Positions 23,758 to 34,700 of a stretch of DNA of 38,648 nucleotides are shown one piece after another. The stretch is from positions 1-38,648 of the forward strand of contig JAFWZH010000275.1 of assembly GCA_017522515.1 (NCBI GenBank). The letters run 5' to 3'. The notes beneath the pieces are model-generated. The model was not told where the DNA came from. It made no database searches and was given only the letters and a program-made list of their open reading frames with translations. Every line of letters starts with the position of its first letter. Within the stretch, counting starts at the first letter, position 1. The position numbers and the translations under genes were made by a program. This stretch comes from Clostridia bacterium (GTDB lineage Bacteria; Bacillota_A; Clostridia; UBA1212; UBA1255).

Positions 23758-24701
23758 AGCGGTAATTCCTCCTTGCCGGCGAAGTATTGATATAACCTTC
23801 CGGATGGTGGTGGAACTGGTATTGCACAGCATCGAAGTGCATCGATATCAAATTGGATATAATGCTTTGCGGTTTTTGCATCCTCGTGACCTAATATTTT
23901 TCTTACGACATCGTATGGAACCTTTTCGGATATTAGTTCACTCGCTAATGTCATCCGTAGTGCGTGAGCACCGCATTTTCGATTCCCTATATCTATTCCA
24001 CTTGTTAACAGATGTTTCTTGATTCTGCAGTATACAGTTTGCGCTGAAAGCGGAGATGGAGAATTTGTGAGAGTAAGAAATACATTCTGAATATCTGTAT
24101 TAGGACGTATATTTACAATATAATCTTGAAGTGCGATTCTTACCTCTGGGACAAGCTCCAAGCATTGGGGGACTTCGGTCTTTATTTGCGTAAAACTAAT
24201 TTTCATCTTGTTAAAATCAAGGTTATTCAGTTTTAGTGCAACAATATCACTTGTTCGCATTCCGAGCCGAAGTGCTAACATCGAAATTGCATAATCTCGG
24301 ATATCAACAGGCGAGGAACGGTCAAAGGTTGCTAAAAAATTCTCGATTTCCAAATCTGAATAAACTGATGGAGTTGGATATCTCTTTTTTCTCGCAGGTA
24401 CTATATGAGAATAGTCTCGTGATAAATCTCCGCTATGATAAAGGAATCGGAGGAAACTACGCATCGGATACACAAAATTATGTTTATCCGATGTGTCCTC
24501 GTATAGCCGATATATCAACGAAGGGGTGATTTGTCCGATTTGCATTATTCCATAGGAATCAAGTTTTAATAAAGTTGAGGTGATAACTTTTGTCTGCAAA
24601 AATATCGTTGATTCCCTTAATTCCTTTGCCTGTAAAAAGGCAACGAAGTCCTCCAGTGTCTCTTGAAACTGTGATGGACACACTTTTTCTAATTTTTCCA
24701 T
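23754..24701 (-). CDS. RIT tyrosine recombinase, first gene
   Basis: 315 residues. Catalytic residues are Arg149 (LGMRTSD), His246/Arg249 (HALR), His272 (LGHED) and Tyr281 (KHYIQFD). The N-terminal helical domain covers about 1-110. AGGAGG nine bases before the ATG gives a strong start, and a TATAAT lies 37-42 bases upstream within the element. It is the promoter-proximal gene of the trio; the following gene starts at its stop codon. It could in principle act as an integrase alone, but the inverted-repeat setting argues for a RIT role. Confidence 0.92.
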   Translation of the reverse strand: MEKLEKVCPSQFQETLEDFVAFLQAKELRESTIFLQTKVITSTLLKLDSYGIMQIGQITPSLIYRLYEDTSDKHNFVYPMRSFLRFLYHSGDLSRDYSHIVPARKKRYPTPSVYSDLEIENFLATFDRSSPVDIRDYAISMLALRLGMRTSDIVALKLNNLDFNKMKISFTQIKTEVPQCLELVPEVRIALQDYIVNIRPNTDIQNVFLTLTNSPSPLSAQTVYCRIKKHLLTSGIDIGNRKCGAHALRMTLASELISEKVPYDVVRKILGHEDAKTAKHYIQFDIDALRCCAIPVPPPSGRLYQYFAGKEELPL

Positions 24702-24737
24702 AATTATTAGCCTCCTATATGTTTTTATGGCTTAATA

Positions 24738-24743
24738 ATTATA
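24738..24743 (-). promoter_or_regulatory. Possible -10 box of the RIT operon
   Basis: TATAAT read on the minus strand, 37-42 bases before the first recombinase ATG. No good -35 box is at the expected distance, so a regulator or an extended element may be needed. Confidence 0.35.
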
Positions 24744-24759
24744 ACAATTATTTTTGAAA

Positions 24760-24851
24760 TTTTATCCGAGTAAAATTCCTTGTGATTCCTGTGATTCACA
24801 GGCTTCTTGGGAATCTTCTCGGATAAAATTTCTACTCAAAATATCCTCATT
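24760..24851 (-). repeat. Right 92-bp inverted repeat of the RIT element
   Basis: Inverted copy of 21631-21722 with one mismatch, carrying the same nested palindrome around CTGTGATTCACAGG-like centre sequence. It lies between the first recombinase gene and the VirD4 gene. Confidence 0.9.
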
Positions 24852-24876
24852 ATCCGAAATTTAAGATAATGAGGAT
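24843..24876. repeat. Right-end palindromic site at the RIT junction
   Basis: ATCCTCATTATC (24843-24854) and GATAATGAGGAT (24865-24876) form perfect 12-base inverted arms around the 10-base spacer CGAAATTTAA. It parallels the left-end site, sharing the ATCCTCATT and AATGAGGAT arms. In RNA it would also fold into a hairpin followed by TTTATTATTT, so weak termination before the VirD4 gene is possible. Confidence 0.6.
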
Positions 24877-24902
24877 TTATTATTTATGAGAAAGGAAGGA
24901 AA

Positions 24903-26708
24903 ATGTCAGGAACATTAATATTAATTATAGTGGCAGCAGTAATGTTTGCGGTAATTGGTGGCATTACATTGCTGTCACATTTATATAGTTTAAATAACAT
25001 AAAAAGTAAAACTGTGGGAGATGGACAACACGGCACTGCACGTTTTTTGAACAAAGGAGAGCAGAAAAGAGCGTACAAACATATTCCGTATACACCACAA
25101 GAGTGGAGAAAAAACAAAGGAAGCACAACTCTTGAGCAGGGCGTTATAGTTGGAGTAAAGAAAAAACGTGGCAAGAACTACGCAATGGTAGACACAACAG
25201 ATGTTCACACAATGATGATTGGTGCTGCCGGATGCGGTAAGACTGCATTTTGGTTGTATCCGAATCTTGAGTATGCTTGTGCATCGGGAATGTCCTTTTT
25301 GACAACGGATACAAAAGGTGACCTTTACAGAAATTATGGAAATATAGCAAAAGATTATTATGGTTACAATGTGGCTGTAATAGATTTGAGAAATCCGACT
25401 CGCTCTGACGGAAATAATCTGCTTCACCTTGTGAATAAATATATGGATTTGTATAAAGAAAATCCGGAAGTTTTGTCATACAAAGCAAAGGCAGAAAAGT
25501 ACGCCAAAATTATTGCCAAAACACTTATTTTCAGCGAGGGCGATTCGGCATCATACGGACAAAATGCATTCTTTTATGATGCGGCAGAAGGTCTTATGAC
25601 AGCATCGATATTGTTGGTTGCTGAATTTGCACCAAAAGAGCAAAGGCATATTGTGTCGGTTTTTAAATTAATACAAGATTTGCTTGGCCCAAGTAAAATA
25701 AAAGGTAAAAACAAGTTTCAAATGTTAATGGAATTATTACCACCTGACCATAAAACAAGATGGTTTGCCGGTGCGGCATTAAATACCAGTGAGCAAGCAA
25801 TGGCATCTATTATGTCAACTGCAATGTCGAGGCTGAATGCGTTTCTTGATTCGGAACTTGAACAAATATTATGCTTTGATACCGCCATTGATGCAGAAAA
25901 GTTTTGTTCCGAAAAGTGTGCAATATTCATTGTACTTCCCGAAGAAAACCCTGCTACATATTTCATGGTATCGCTTTTGTTACAGCAGTTATATAGAGAA
26001 ATATTAACTGTTGCAGATGAAAAGGGCGGTACTTTGGATAAAAGAGTTATGTTTTATATGGACGAGTTCGGAACACTTCCTCCAATCAACTCGGTTGAAA
26101 TGATGTACTCGGCATCGAGATCAAGAAAACTGTCATTGGTAAGTATCATACAATCGTATCAACAGCTTGAAAAGAATTATGGTAGAGAAGGTGCAGCCAT
26201 TATTCAGGATAACTGCCAAATTACTATAGCCGGAGGTTTTGCACCCACATCGGAAACTGCAGACATAATCTCAAAAGCATTGGGAACGCGAACTGTTATG
26301 ACAGGCTCAGTCTCACGAAGCAGAAACGATCCCTCGCAAAGTTTGCAGATGACCGAAAGACCTCTTATGAGTGCAGATGAGCTGAAATCAATGCCAAAAG
26401 GCAATTTTATTGTCATGAAAACAGGCACACATCCTTTTATATCTAAATTAAAACTGTTTTATAAATGGGGAATAGAATTTGATGCACCAATATTTTATAT
26501 AGAGGACAAAGGCACAAGAAAAGTGCAGTATACCAATAAAGAACAAATTGAAGAAGCAATATTGGAAGTGTTTCCGCCGGAAGAAATATTAGATGCTGAA
26601 GATGCGGAAAGTTTCGTTTGTGACACAAGAAGCGGTGGCGGGCAACACTTTTCCGAAGTAAACATACCGTTAACACCGGAACCGGCGAATCGAATAAGGA
26701 CGAATTGA
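24903..26708 (+). CDS. VirD4/TraG-type coupling protein
   Basis: 601 residues. It links the relaxosome to the secretion channel and pumps DNA. An N-terminal membrane helix (4-28) is followed by GTARFLN, Walker A GAAGCGKT (107-114), the LTTDTKGDLYRNYGN block, Walker B MDEFGTLPPI (from Asp387), and QSYQQLEKNYG, all typical of T4CP. Only one N-terminal helix is obvious, compared with two in VirD4 of Proteobacteria, as is common in this ICE group. GAAAGGAAGG precedes the ATG. It stands just right of the RIT element, which now separates it from the toprim gene it once overlapped. Confidence 0.94.
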   Translation: MSGTLILIIVAAVMFAVIGGITLLSHLYSLNNIKSKTVGDGQHGTARFLNKGEQKRAYKHIPYTPQEWRKNKGSTTLEQGVIVGVKKKRGKNYAMVDTTDVHTMMIGAAGCGKTAFWLYPNLEYACASGMSFLTTDTKGDLYRNYGNIAKDYYGYNVAVIDLRNPTRSDGNNLLHLVNKYMDLYKENPEVLSYKAKAEKYAKIIAKTLIFSEGDSASYGQNAFFYDAAEGLMTASILLVAEFAPKEQRHIVSVFKLIQDLLGPSKIKGKNKFQMLMELLPPDHKTRWFAGAALNTSEQAMASIMSTAMSRLNAFLDSELEQILCFDTAIDAEKFCSEKCAIFIVLPEENPATYFMVSLLLQQLYREILTVADEKGGTLDKRVMFYMDEFGTLPPINSVEMMYSASRSRKLSLVSIIQSYQQLEKNYGREGAAIIQDNCQITIAGGFAPTSETADIISKALGTRTVMTGSVSRSRNDPSQSLQMTERPLMSADELKSMPKGNFIVMKTGTHPFISKLKLFYKWGIEFDAPIFYIEDKGTRKVQYTNKEQIEEAILEVFPPEEILDAEDAESFVCDTRSGGGQHFSEVNIPLTPEPANRIRTN

Positions 26709-26716
26709 GGTGAAAA

Positions 26717-26974
26717 ATGTCATATTTTAGAAAGTTATATGATTATGACCAACTGCCCTCAAGGGCAAAGGCTGTTTACATTTACTTGCACGATCGCTGT
26801 GACAAGGAGAAAAAGGCGTGGCCGAGCATAAAACGCATAGCAACAGATATGTCGTTGTCGCCAAACACAGTGCGAAGGGCAATTAAGGATTTGGAAAGTA
26901 GCGGATTTATTCGCAAGGAATATGCTCATAGGAAGAATGGATCTGCAACGAGTAATAGGTATTATTTAAAATAA
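26717..26974 (+). CDS. Helix-turn-helix protein
   Basis: 85 residues. A winged helix-turn-helix of the replication-initiator/MarR-like type is visible: LPSRAKAVYIYLHDRCDKE, AWPSIKRIATDMSLSPNTVRRAIKDL, where the run divides at WPSIKRIATDM and SLSPNTVRRAIKDL, then ESSGFIRKEYAHRKNGSATS and NRYYL. The motif SPNTVRRAIKDLESSGFI is the recognition helix and wing start. Comparable short proteins end the transfer operon of Clostridial ICEs. A GAGGTG site precedes the ATG nine bases after the VirD4 stop. It may regulate transfer or bind the structured element immediately downstream. Confidence 0.85.
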   Translation: MSYFRKLYDYDQLPSRAKAVYIYLHDRCDKEKKAWPSIKRIATDMSLSPNTVRRAIKDLESSGFIRKEYAHRKNGSATSNRYYLK

Positions 26975-26989
26975 CAACGACTTCGCCAA

Positions 26990-27052
26990 GGGGGTACTGC
27001 GCCAAAATGGTGGTAGTAGCCCCCTGCCACTGTGGCAGGGCCATAAGTACCC
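26990..27052 (+). other. GC-rich element with two competing hairpin folds
   Basis: GGGGGTACT (26990-26998) can pair with AGTAGCCCCC (27015-27024), with CGCCA/TGGTG extending the stem around an AAA loop. Alternatively CCCTGCCA (27022-27029) pairs with TGGCAGGG (27033-27040), which competes for the same C residues, while GGGTACT pairs with AGTACCC (27046-27052). No T tract follows. The remaining gap to 27295 is AT-rich and shows no credible gene. Confidence 0.55.
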
Positions 27053-27295
27053 AATGTAAGAGATATACTAATTGAGAGGAAATATAACTTGAAAAATAGT
27101 TTAATTGTTTTTGGCTAAAAAGAGATTACACTTTTCAATTTTTGTATTTCGTAAAACAATTCTGATTGATTAAAATAGCAGAGAAAATAAAGAATAGTGA
27201 TTCATAAAAATGAGACAAACTGCCAAAATAAAAGTGGCAATTGCTATGTTTATAACAATAAAAACGACGAAGAAAATCGATATTTATTATAAATA

Positions 27296-27324
27296 TTGAC
27301 TTTTTTTAAGTTGTAGTGTATTCT
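27296..27324 (+). promoter_or_regulatory. Sigma-70-type promoter of the cargo operon
   Basis: TTGACT (27296-27301) and TATTCT (27319-27324) are separated by 17 bases, about 90 bases before the lipoprotein start. It is the best consensus match in the gap and marks the 5' end of the cargo operon. Confidence 0.65.
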
Positions 27325-27415
27325 ATTATGGTGATAAAAAGCTAAGGTAGATTGGAATTGCAAAGTATTTAAGAAATTTTATTAGAATAATTTTAAAAGA
27401 AAGGAGAAAGTTCAC

Positions 27416-28717
27416 GTGCGATGTATTAGGGTTTTATGCTTGGTTTTATGTGTGGTTTGTATATGTGGGATTTCCTCTTCGTGTACAACTTTTGAGGATT
27501 ATTGTAAAACTACAGATGATGGATTTACTTACTATTTTCATGAGTACACTAAAGAAGGCGTATATATTATTAATATTCCAGATGTCGAAAATTTAGTTAT
27601 TCCCGAGTATATAAATGGAGAGAGAGTTAAAAAATTAGGACATTATGAGGACGGTCTAGGATATGGTGATGAGTATTTTGTTGAAGGAATAAATACTAAA
27701 AAATTGACAATTCAGCATGAATTTAAAGTGAACGGTTATTTTGGAACATATGTCAATTTTCCTAATTTAACAAATCTTACTTTTATCGATTTCCTTTATT
27801 GTAACAGCTCTGCATCAGAAGATGAGATTCTTGTGCCGCATTATATCGGTAAAAGAAGTTCAAATGTTCCTGTAGTTGAATTGAAAAAATCTGACAGAGA
27901 ATACATATTGGATGATTTTAAGCCTAAAATTATTTGGATTCCTGAATATGTAAAAACCATTGAAGCAGGCGTTTTTGATGGTTTGAAAGATGTCACAATA
28001 AAGACTTCTTTTGAGAGTAAGCCTGAGGGTTGGGAAGACGGATGGAATGGTTCTTGTGATGTTGAATGGGGAACGGATATTACGTATTTATTTTGTTGGG
28101 ATTGGGAAAGAAAAACAGAGGATGGCTTGACTTATTATTATAATGATAAGACGAGTGAAGGAGTATATATTTTGGATGTTCCTGACACCGAAGAGCTTAT
28201 TATTCCCGAATATATAGACGGTAAGAAAGTTGTTGAGCTTGGACATAGATTTGAATATAGTGACTATGAGCATGATTATTTTTTTGCATCGCCATATACA
28301 AAAAAATTGGTAATTCAACATCAATTTAGTATTCGAGAAGGAAAAGTTCCAAGTTTTGATTATTATGAATTTGTCTGCTTTCCCCAAATAGAAACTCTTG
28401 TTTTTATTGATTTCTTGTATTGTAATGCGATTAATAATCAAGAAGAAATAACTGTTCCTTGGTTTATTGGAGAAGAAAGAAATGACAATCATAAAAAACC
28501 GATTGTTGAACTAAGAAAATCAGACCGCGAATACAGTTTGGATGAATTCAAGCCAAAGGTTATTAATATCCCTGATTATGTTGAGATTATCGAAGCAGGC
28601 GTGTTTGATGGTTTAGAGAATGTTATTATAAGAACATCCTATGAAAGTAAGCCCGAGGGCTGGGAAGACGGATGGAACGGCTCTTGTGAGGTTGAATGGG
28701 GAGTAAAAATAAATTAA
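27416..28717 (+). CDS. Lipoprotein with two tandem LRR_5-like repeats of about 200 residues
   Basis: 433 residues starting at GTG 27416, after AAAGGAGAAAG. A Cys-rich signal peptide ends near GISSSC with Cys23 as the likely lipidation site. The rest is an internal duplication: unit 1 (about 32-222) and unit 2 (about 231-433) both run DGxTYYxxxxTxEGVYI, NLVIPEYINGERVKKLGH, a TFIDFLYCN block, RKSDREY, IPEYVKTIEAGVFDG and SKPEGWEDGWNGSC. The DNA of the unit ends is also very similar. The IPExVxxIEAGVFxGL motif resembles BspA/LRR_5 units, but the repeat as a whole is not one I recognise. It is the first gene of the cargo operon and presumably sits on the membrane outer face. Confidence 0.8.
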   Translation: MRCIRVLCLVLCVVCICGISSSCTTFEDYCKTTDDGFTYYFHEYTKEGVYIINIPDVENLVIPEYINGERVKKLGHYEDGLGYGDEYFVEGINTKKLTIQHEFKVNGYFGTYVNFPNLTNLTFIDFLYCNSSASEDEILVPHYIGKRSSNVPVVELKKSDREYILDDFKPKIIWIPEYVKTIEAGVFDGLKDVTIKTSFESKPEGWEDGWNGSCDVEWGTDITYLFCWDWERKTEDGLTYYYNDKTSEGVYILDVPDTEELIIPEYIDGKKVVELGHRFEYSDYEHDYFFASPYTKKLVIQHQFSIREGKVPSFDYYEFVCFPQIETLVFIDFLYCNAINNQEEITVPWFIGEERNDNHKKPIVELRKSDREYSLDEFKPKVINIPDYVEIIEAGVFDGLENVIIRTSYESKPEGWEDGWNGSCEVEWGVKIN

Positions 28718-28735
28718 TTAGAAGGAGATTTTGTG

Positions 28736-31700
28736 ATGATTTCGATAAAAAATAAATTTAATTTTAAATTATTGGTTGTAACCATTTTGATAGTTGTTGC
28801 TTTTTCTTGGGTTATACCGCAGCTAGTTGTAATTGGGGCTGTACCAGATACTTCTTCAGTGCATGTACCGATGTTTTCAGGTTATGCTGGATCAATGGAT
28901 TTTGACTTAATTCATAACGCAACAAGATTGACTTCTCCAAGTGATGATGCTCCTTCGTTAACTGTTCTAGTACATGGTCAAAGTGGAAGTGCATCACATT
29001 GGTCAAATGACTCAAAATTCAAAGAAGCAAATGATAAAACAGATTTAAAATTTATAAGTGACCCTAATTCGTTGATAGAGTCATTAAGATACATAGCACC
29101 AAATGCCGATGTATTTCGAGCAAAAATGAATAATGATGCACAAAACAATTTTTATTTGATGAGACTTAATCGCGGAAATTATGATGAAACAACTGCTGAA
29201 TATATAACCAAGCTTAACGATGTGTCCAAACATATTATTGTTGTTTTTGAATCTGCAAAGCCTAAGTCTTATCATCGTGATGTTTATGATGAATTGCATA
29301 GGGTTATAGATAGGATTTCGTACGATATCTTGTATTTGACTGGTAAAATTCCTACTGTTAATCTTATTTCACACTCACGTGGTGGCTTGATTTCGATGAT
29401 GTATGCGGCAGGATATAGAGAAGATGGAAAGTTAAAGAATGTGGTATATTCAAGGAAATCACTCGATGAAAATGTGGAAAATTCAGAGATATCACTTGAT
29501 GAATACGATGATATTGGAGACGGAATTTATGAAAAAAAAGCTAAGTATAATTCAAACAGTAATATAATAGAAGATCACCCATTTAATGTATCAGGACTTT
29601 ATTCTATGGGAACTCCGTATTGCGGAACCGATTGGGATAAAGAAATCCTAATGGGCGTGTCACATTCTATTCTGAAAAAATCATTTGATAATGAAAGCGC
29701 AAAAAATATTTTGGATGAAACAATTCAAGCTGAAATACATAGTTGTTGGGAAGAGGCAGTTAAGAAAAACCCTAAACTAAAATTGAATGCAATTGGGGGT
29801 ACTTTTAATTTGTCTTTTATTATCGGCTTGTTGTCAGAGGACAGTGTACATTTAAAAACGTATATTAAACCTGAGTTTTTGAGTATGGGTTTAAATATTT
29901 TGGATGAATGGGGTGTAATGGCTGCATTAATTTTAAAAACTATAGATGTAGGGTTAACATATGGTGCAGGAAAAGTAATCGCCGTTCCATATATAGGAAA
30001 GATAATTGCTATCCCAGTGGGAGCATTAAAGATTAGTGTTAAAGTTGCTGATGCAGCTATAATTAATGCAGTTAATAGTTTGAATGAATTTAAAATAAAA
30101 TATGCACAACAACTGCAAGATGGGGAAAATATAGAACAGACTCTTTTTACAGAGTTATCCTATGTACTTAAAGATTTTGTTGATGCCTTTAACATGGTGG
30201 GACTATTTGTTGGTCAATTTAATGGAAATGCAAATTTAGTTCATGATTGGGGGGACTTGTTTATTGATACAAAGTCGCAGTTTGCAGAGGGATTTTCTAA
30301 TGTAGAGACATTTGAAAAATTATTTGCATATTCTGATATAGACTATATGATTGATGAGAATAATAAATGCGTTATTACATATCAGTATAGAACCTTTGAT
30401 TATAAAATAACTGCTAAAAATGTTGCAATCCCACACAATCTTGAAACAAGAGATTCAACAATAATTAACTATATATGCGATAATATAGAATTAGGAGTTC
30501 CCGCAACAATCTATGATTATGAGATTTTATCTGATAATACAGTAAAGATTACAGGTATAAATTTACCTAGCTATTATTTTGATAATAGTGGCAATGTCAT
30601 TGCTGGATTAAAGGAATTAAAATTAGGACTTGAGGCAGGTGTTGCAGGCAGACAAGTTTCCCATATAGACAATAAAGCTTTTGCAAATTTTTCAAATCTT
30701 ACATCAATAGTATTGCCGGATAGTATCACTTCTATAGGAAACCAAGCATTTGCAAACTGTGTTGGATTGACAGAGACATTCTCCTTGCCTAAAAATTTGA
30801 GTTATTTAGGAGAGGCAGTTTTTTATAATTGTACTCATATTTCTAAGTTTTATATAGACGAATCAAACCCAAATTACTATATAGAAGATGATGGTGCATT
30901 GTATAAAAAAAGGAGTTACTGTACCAATAGTGGATTTTCTTTTAATGTGATTTCTGAATCATACGGGAAGACCTTAGTGGCATATCCAGCCGCCCGTACG
31001 GAAACGGAATATTCTGTACCATTAGATGTTGTGAATATAGCTAATTATGCCATGAGCAATAATTTAAAAATTTCATCAATATCACTTAATAATGTTTCTA
31101 ATATTGGTGTGGGTGCTTTCAGAGGATGCTCGAATTTGTCTTCGATTAATGGAGGAGACAGAGTTGTGTTTGTCGGAGAAAATGCTTTGAAGTCTACACC
31201 ATGGCTTTTGAAAAACCCTTCTGATAATAAGGTTATTGGTAAGGTTTTGATTAAATATAATGGTAATGAATCAGTATTTTCGTCAGATAACTATATCGCA
31301 ATTTCTTCTGATGCATTTAATGGTAATAATTACATACAGGAGGTTATTATAGGACGTAATACAAAACATATTGGAACCAGAGCATTTGCTAATTGCGAAA
31401 AATTAACATCAGTAACTTTTTTGCAATTGACAGTAATTACACAAACAGAGAGAGATGTTTTTGCAAATCATTGTGATAATATTGAAATTTATGTTCCAAA
31501 TTCTAAAAAGTCACAATATACATCCTTTGCTCATTTTAGCAAATATGCCTCCTATATAAAACCAATTATTGTTGATGTGAATTTTGACACTAAAGGTGGA
31601 ACAACTATCGCCCCGATGAAAGTTTATTATGGTGATATAGTAACTTTGCCAATACCAGTAAAGAAAGGCTATGATTTCACAGAATGGAAAAAGGGAGATT

Positions 31701-34700
31701 TTGTGATTTCATACGATGGCATGTGGGATATTTATGATTCAGCAGTTACAGTGGAAGCACAATGGGCACCGGCATCGTATGTTATTAATTTTAATAAACA
31801 GAGTGGTTCCGGTGGTGATTCAACCGCTATTGTGTATTATTTACAACCAATGCCTAACGGTTTATCGGCGCCTGTTAGAAATGGATATAATTTTGCCGGA
31901 TATTATTCAGGTCAAAACGGAAGTGGAACGCAGTACTACGATTCATCGATGGTAAGTTTAGTACCCTCTTATAAACTTACTACTGCCACAACTTTGTACG
32001 CATATTGGACACCAAACAGGTATACGCTTGTTTTTGATACACAGGGAGGAACTAATGGAACAACCTCGGCGGTGGCTTTATACGGACAATCAATGCCGCA
32101 GGCAACAGCACCCATTAAAAGTGGTTATAAGTTTGCGGGATATTTTAGCGGTATAAATGGAACGGGCAAGCAATATTATTCATCTACGATGGATAGTAGC
32201 ACAAATTATGACGTTACTTGGGCAAGAACCTTATATGCGTATTGGATTATAGAAAAATTTGAGGTTACTATCAATTATCAACAATCGCAATGGGTTGAAA
32301 TCAGTTCGAATCAGCTTGGATTAAAAAACACTCAAGTTTCCATTGAGTATGGTGCCACTGCGAATCAAACTATTAACCAGGCACTTATTGATGCATATCA
32401 ATCATGTAATGGCGTTCGCATAGGGTATGATTTGGTGGGTTTCTATAAAGATGGCGACAGTTCTCAAACTTTGATTAATTGGGGAAATAAAATACCTGAC
32501 CTGGGAGAAGATGGGGACAAGATTGTATTAAAACCTAAATGGAGTCCGAAGAAATATAATTATAAACTAGATTATCAAAGTGGATTAGTAGGTTCTTTTG
32601 GTACGAAAGATTCAATTTCGGTATCTTCTTATTCGTCCTCGGATTATGCGTATATTTATTTTGTTCCCAGTTCATCGGGTACAATTACTTTGAGAACATC
32701 GCATACTGTTGGTGATCCATATTTGTACTTATATAATGCCGATATGGTTCAGTTGGCAGCAAATGATGATGGATATGGAAATTGCGATGCTAAAATAACT
32801 TATAATGTTGTGAGTGGTGTTGAATATTATATAGGTTTCAGGGCTTTTGGTAGTGTTCCTACCAGTGGTGCTGTTTATTACTCGGGGGTTTCCATGAGTA
32901 ATAGTACTGCTGCAGCATCCTATTATATTCTTTATGATAGCAATTTACCATCTGTAACAAAACCATTCCGTAGTGGACATACCTTTGATGGTTATTACAC
33001 CCAACCTAGCGGAAAAGGAGAGATAGTATACGACAAGAATGGAAAAACTTCAAATGTTTGGAGCTTTGACAAGAATATAACCTTGTATGCAAATTGGTTA
33101 CCAAACTCCTATTCAATAACCTTCGATAAACAGGGTGGAACAGGAGGTGCTTCCGGCGTTTCTGTTGTCTATGGTCAAAATATGACTTTTGCCGAATCGC
33201 CTAAAAGGGTAGGATATACTTTTGCAGGATATTATACGGAGCCTAATGGAGCCGGAACGAAGTACTATAGCTCTGAAATGGGAAGTGTAAGAGCGTACGA
33301 TAAAGCCTTTAATATTACTCTTTATGCATATTGGAAACCTGTCATTTATACTGTAACACTAAATAAAAGTGGAGGAACGACAGCACAAACAACTTTCTCA
33401 TCTAAAGTATTTTCCTACAACAAAGAAGATATTAGTTATATCTACTTTGTGCCTAAAGAAAGCGGAACGATTACATTATGGACAACTCATAGTGAGGGAG
33501 ACCCTTATTTGCGTTTGTATGATGAGAACTTTGTTCAATTAACATGTAATGATGATTCGGCAGGTAATTGTGATTCTAAAATTTCATACTATGTGTATTC
33601 GAATAAGTCTTATTATGTAGGTTTTCATGCCTGTTATGGCACCACAACAGTTGGAACTGTGGAATATTCGGGTATCTCTGTGTATTCTTCATCTTCAGCG
33701 GTTAAAATTACTTATAATACTACTCCTGTGTCAGTGCTTGTTCCTCAAAAGACAGGTTATGAATTTGATGGATACTATACTTCACCCAATGGTAATGGAA
33801 CTAAGATATATGATTCTAAAGGTCAAAAATTGATGAATTGGAATATTACAAATACGACATTGTATGCAAACTGGAAAGCTACACCATATTCTTATGATGT
33901 AAGTATAGTGGATACTATCACCGGTAGGACTTCAATTGTCGATTTGTCTTCTGCCGATACAGATGGCACTTATGTGTTTAAAATCAGCCGTTCTGTTAGT
34001 GAGGTTACCTTCAAGTCGAACTCTAAACGTTCTTTTTCTAATTTTAGAATTGATATTGAAACACGTAATTCGCCATTGACAGTTCGTTTTGATGAAGTTT
34101 CTATATCTGCTCCTGTAGATTATAATGCAATCCAAGCAAAAGGTGTTTTTCAGTTGACGCTTGCGTATAACGGAAAAGTAACGATTACCGGAGGCAGAAA
34201 TAGTACAATAGGAACAGGACAGGGGTACGCAGCTGTTCACAGTTCTTCCTCGGGTGGTACGGTTATACTAAAAGGTATCGGCACATTAAAATTAGTAGGC
34301 GGAATAGGATCGACAGGCAAGCAAGGAACAACCGGGAAAAAAGGTGCCGATGGAGAAGATGCTGGAATTCTTATTGCAAATGGAGGAAAAGGATCTGATG
34401 GTGGCACCGGCGGTACAGGTGGCACAGGTGGTAAAGGTGGATACGCCATATATGCAACGAATGTAACTGTGGAATCTATCACTGGAAGTATTACCTTGAT
34501 TGGTGGAAAAGGCGGTACAGGCGGTCAAGGCGGCACCGGTGGAGAAGGAGGTCGCGGAGGACATGCTGGTGGTTCGTTACTTATATCAATGGATGGCGGC
34601 AATGGTGGAAAAGGTGGCACTGGCGGCAAAGGTGGAACAGGTGGTGCCGGCGGAGCTGCGTTAAGTTGCTCTTACACAAAGAAATATACCTCTTGCGTAA

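Larger units (their letters stand above)
21631..24851. mobile_element. Recombinase-in-trio (RIT) element
   Basis: Three consecutive, translationally coupled tyrosine recombinase genes on the minus strand are enclosed by 92-base inverted repeats (21631-21722 and 24760-24851, one mismatch). This is the organisation of RIT elements. AATGAGGAT occurs at 21631-21639 and again, in the same orientation, at 24868-24876 just outside the right repeat, consistent with a 9-base duplication or crossover core. Removal of one copy with the intervening DNA restores a sensible toprim end. No passenger genes are present. The RIT genes run opposite to the ICE operons. Confidence 0.85.

Noticed and set aside
21726..24701. 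The three recombinases as the ICE integrase or as Tn554-type transposase
   Set aside because: Tn554 has a much larger second protein and a small third one. Three similar-sized tyrosine recombinases within long inverted repeats fit a RIT element.
24843..24890. Intrinsic terminator upstream of virD4
   Set aside because: The stem is AT-rich and the tail is interrupted by A residues. Its arms match the left junction of the RIT element, so a recombination site explains it better; termination remains a minor possibility.
27210..27299. A 29-codon open frame in the gap before the cargo operon
   Set aside because: No ribosome site and no similarity to known small proteins. It runs into the predicted -35 box of the cargo promoter.
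33932..34564. Several minus-strand open frames across the glycine-rich region
   Set aside because: They are proline/serine-rich mirror images of the GGN repeats, a common artefact of GC-skewed repeats.
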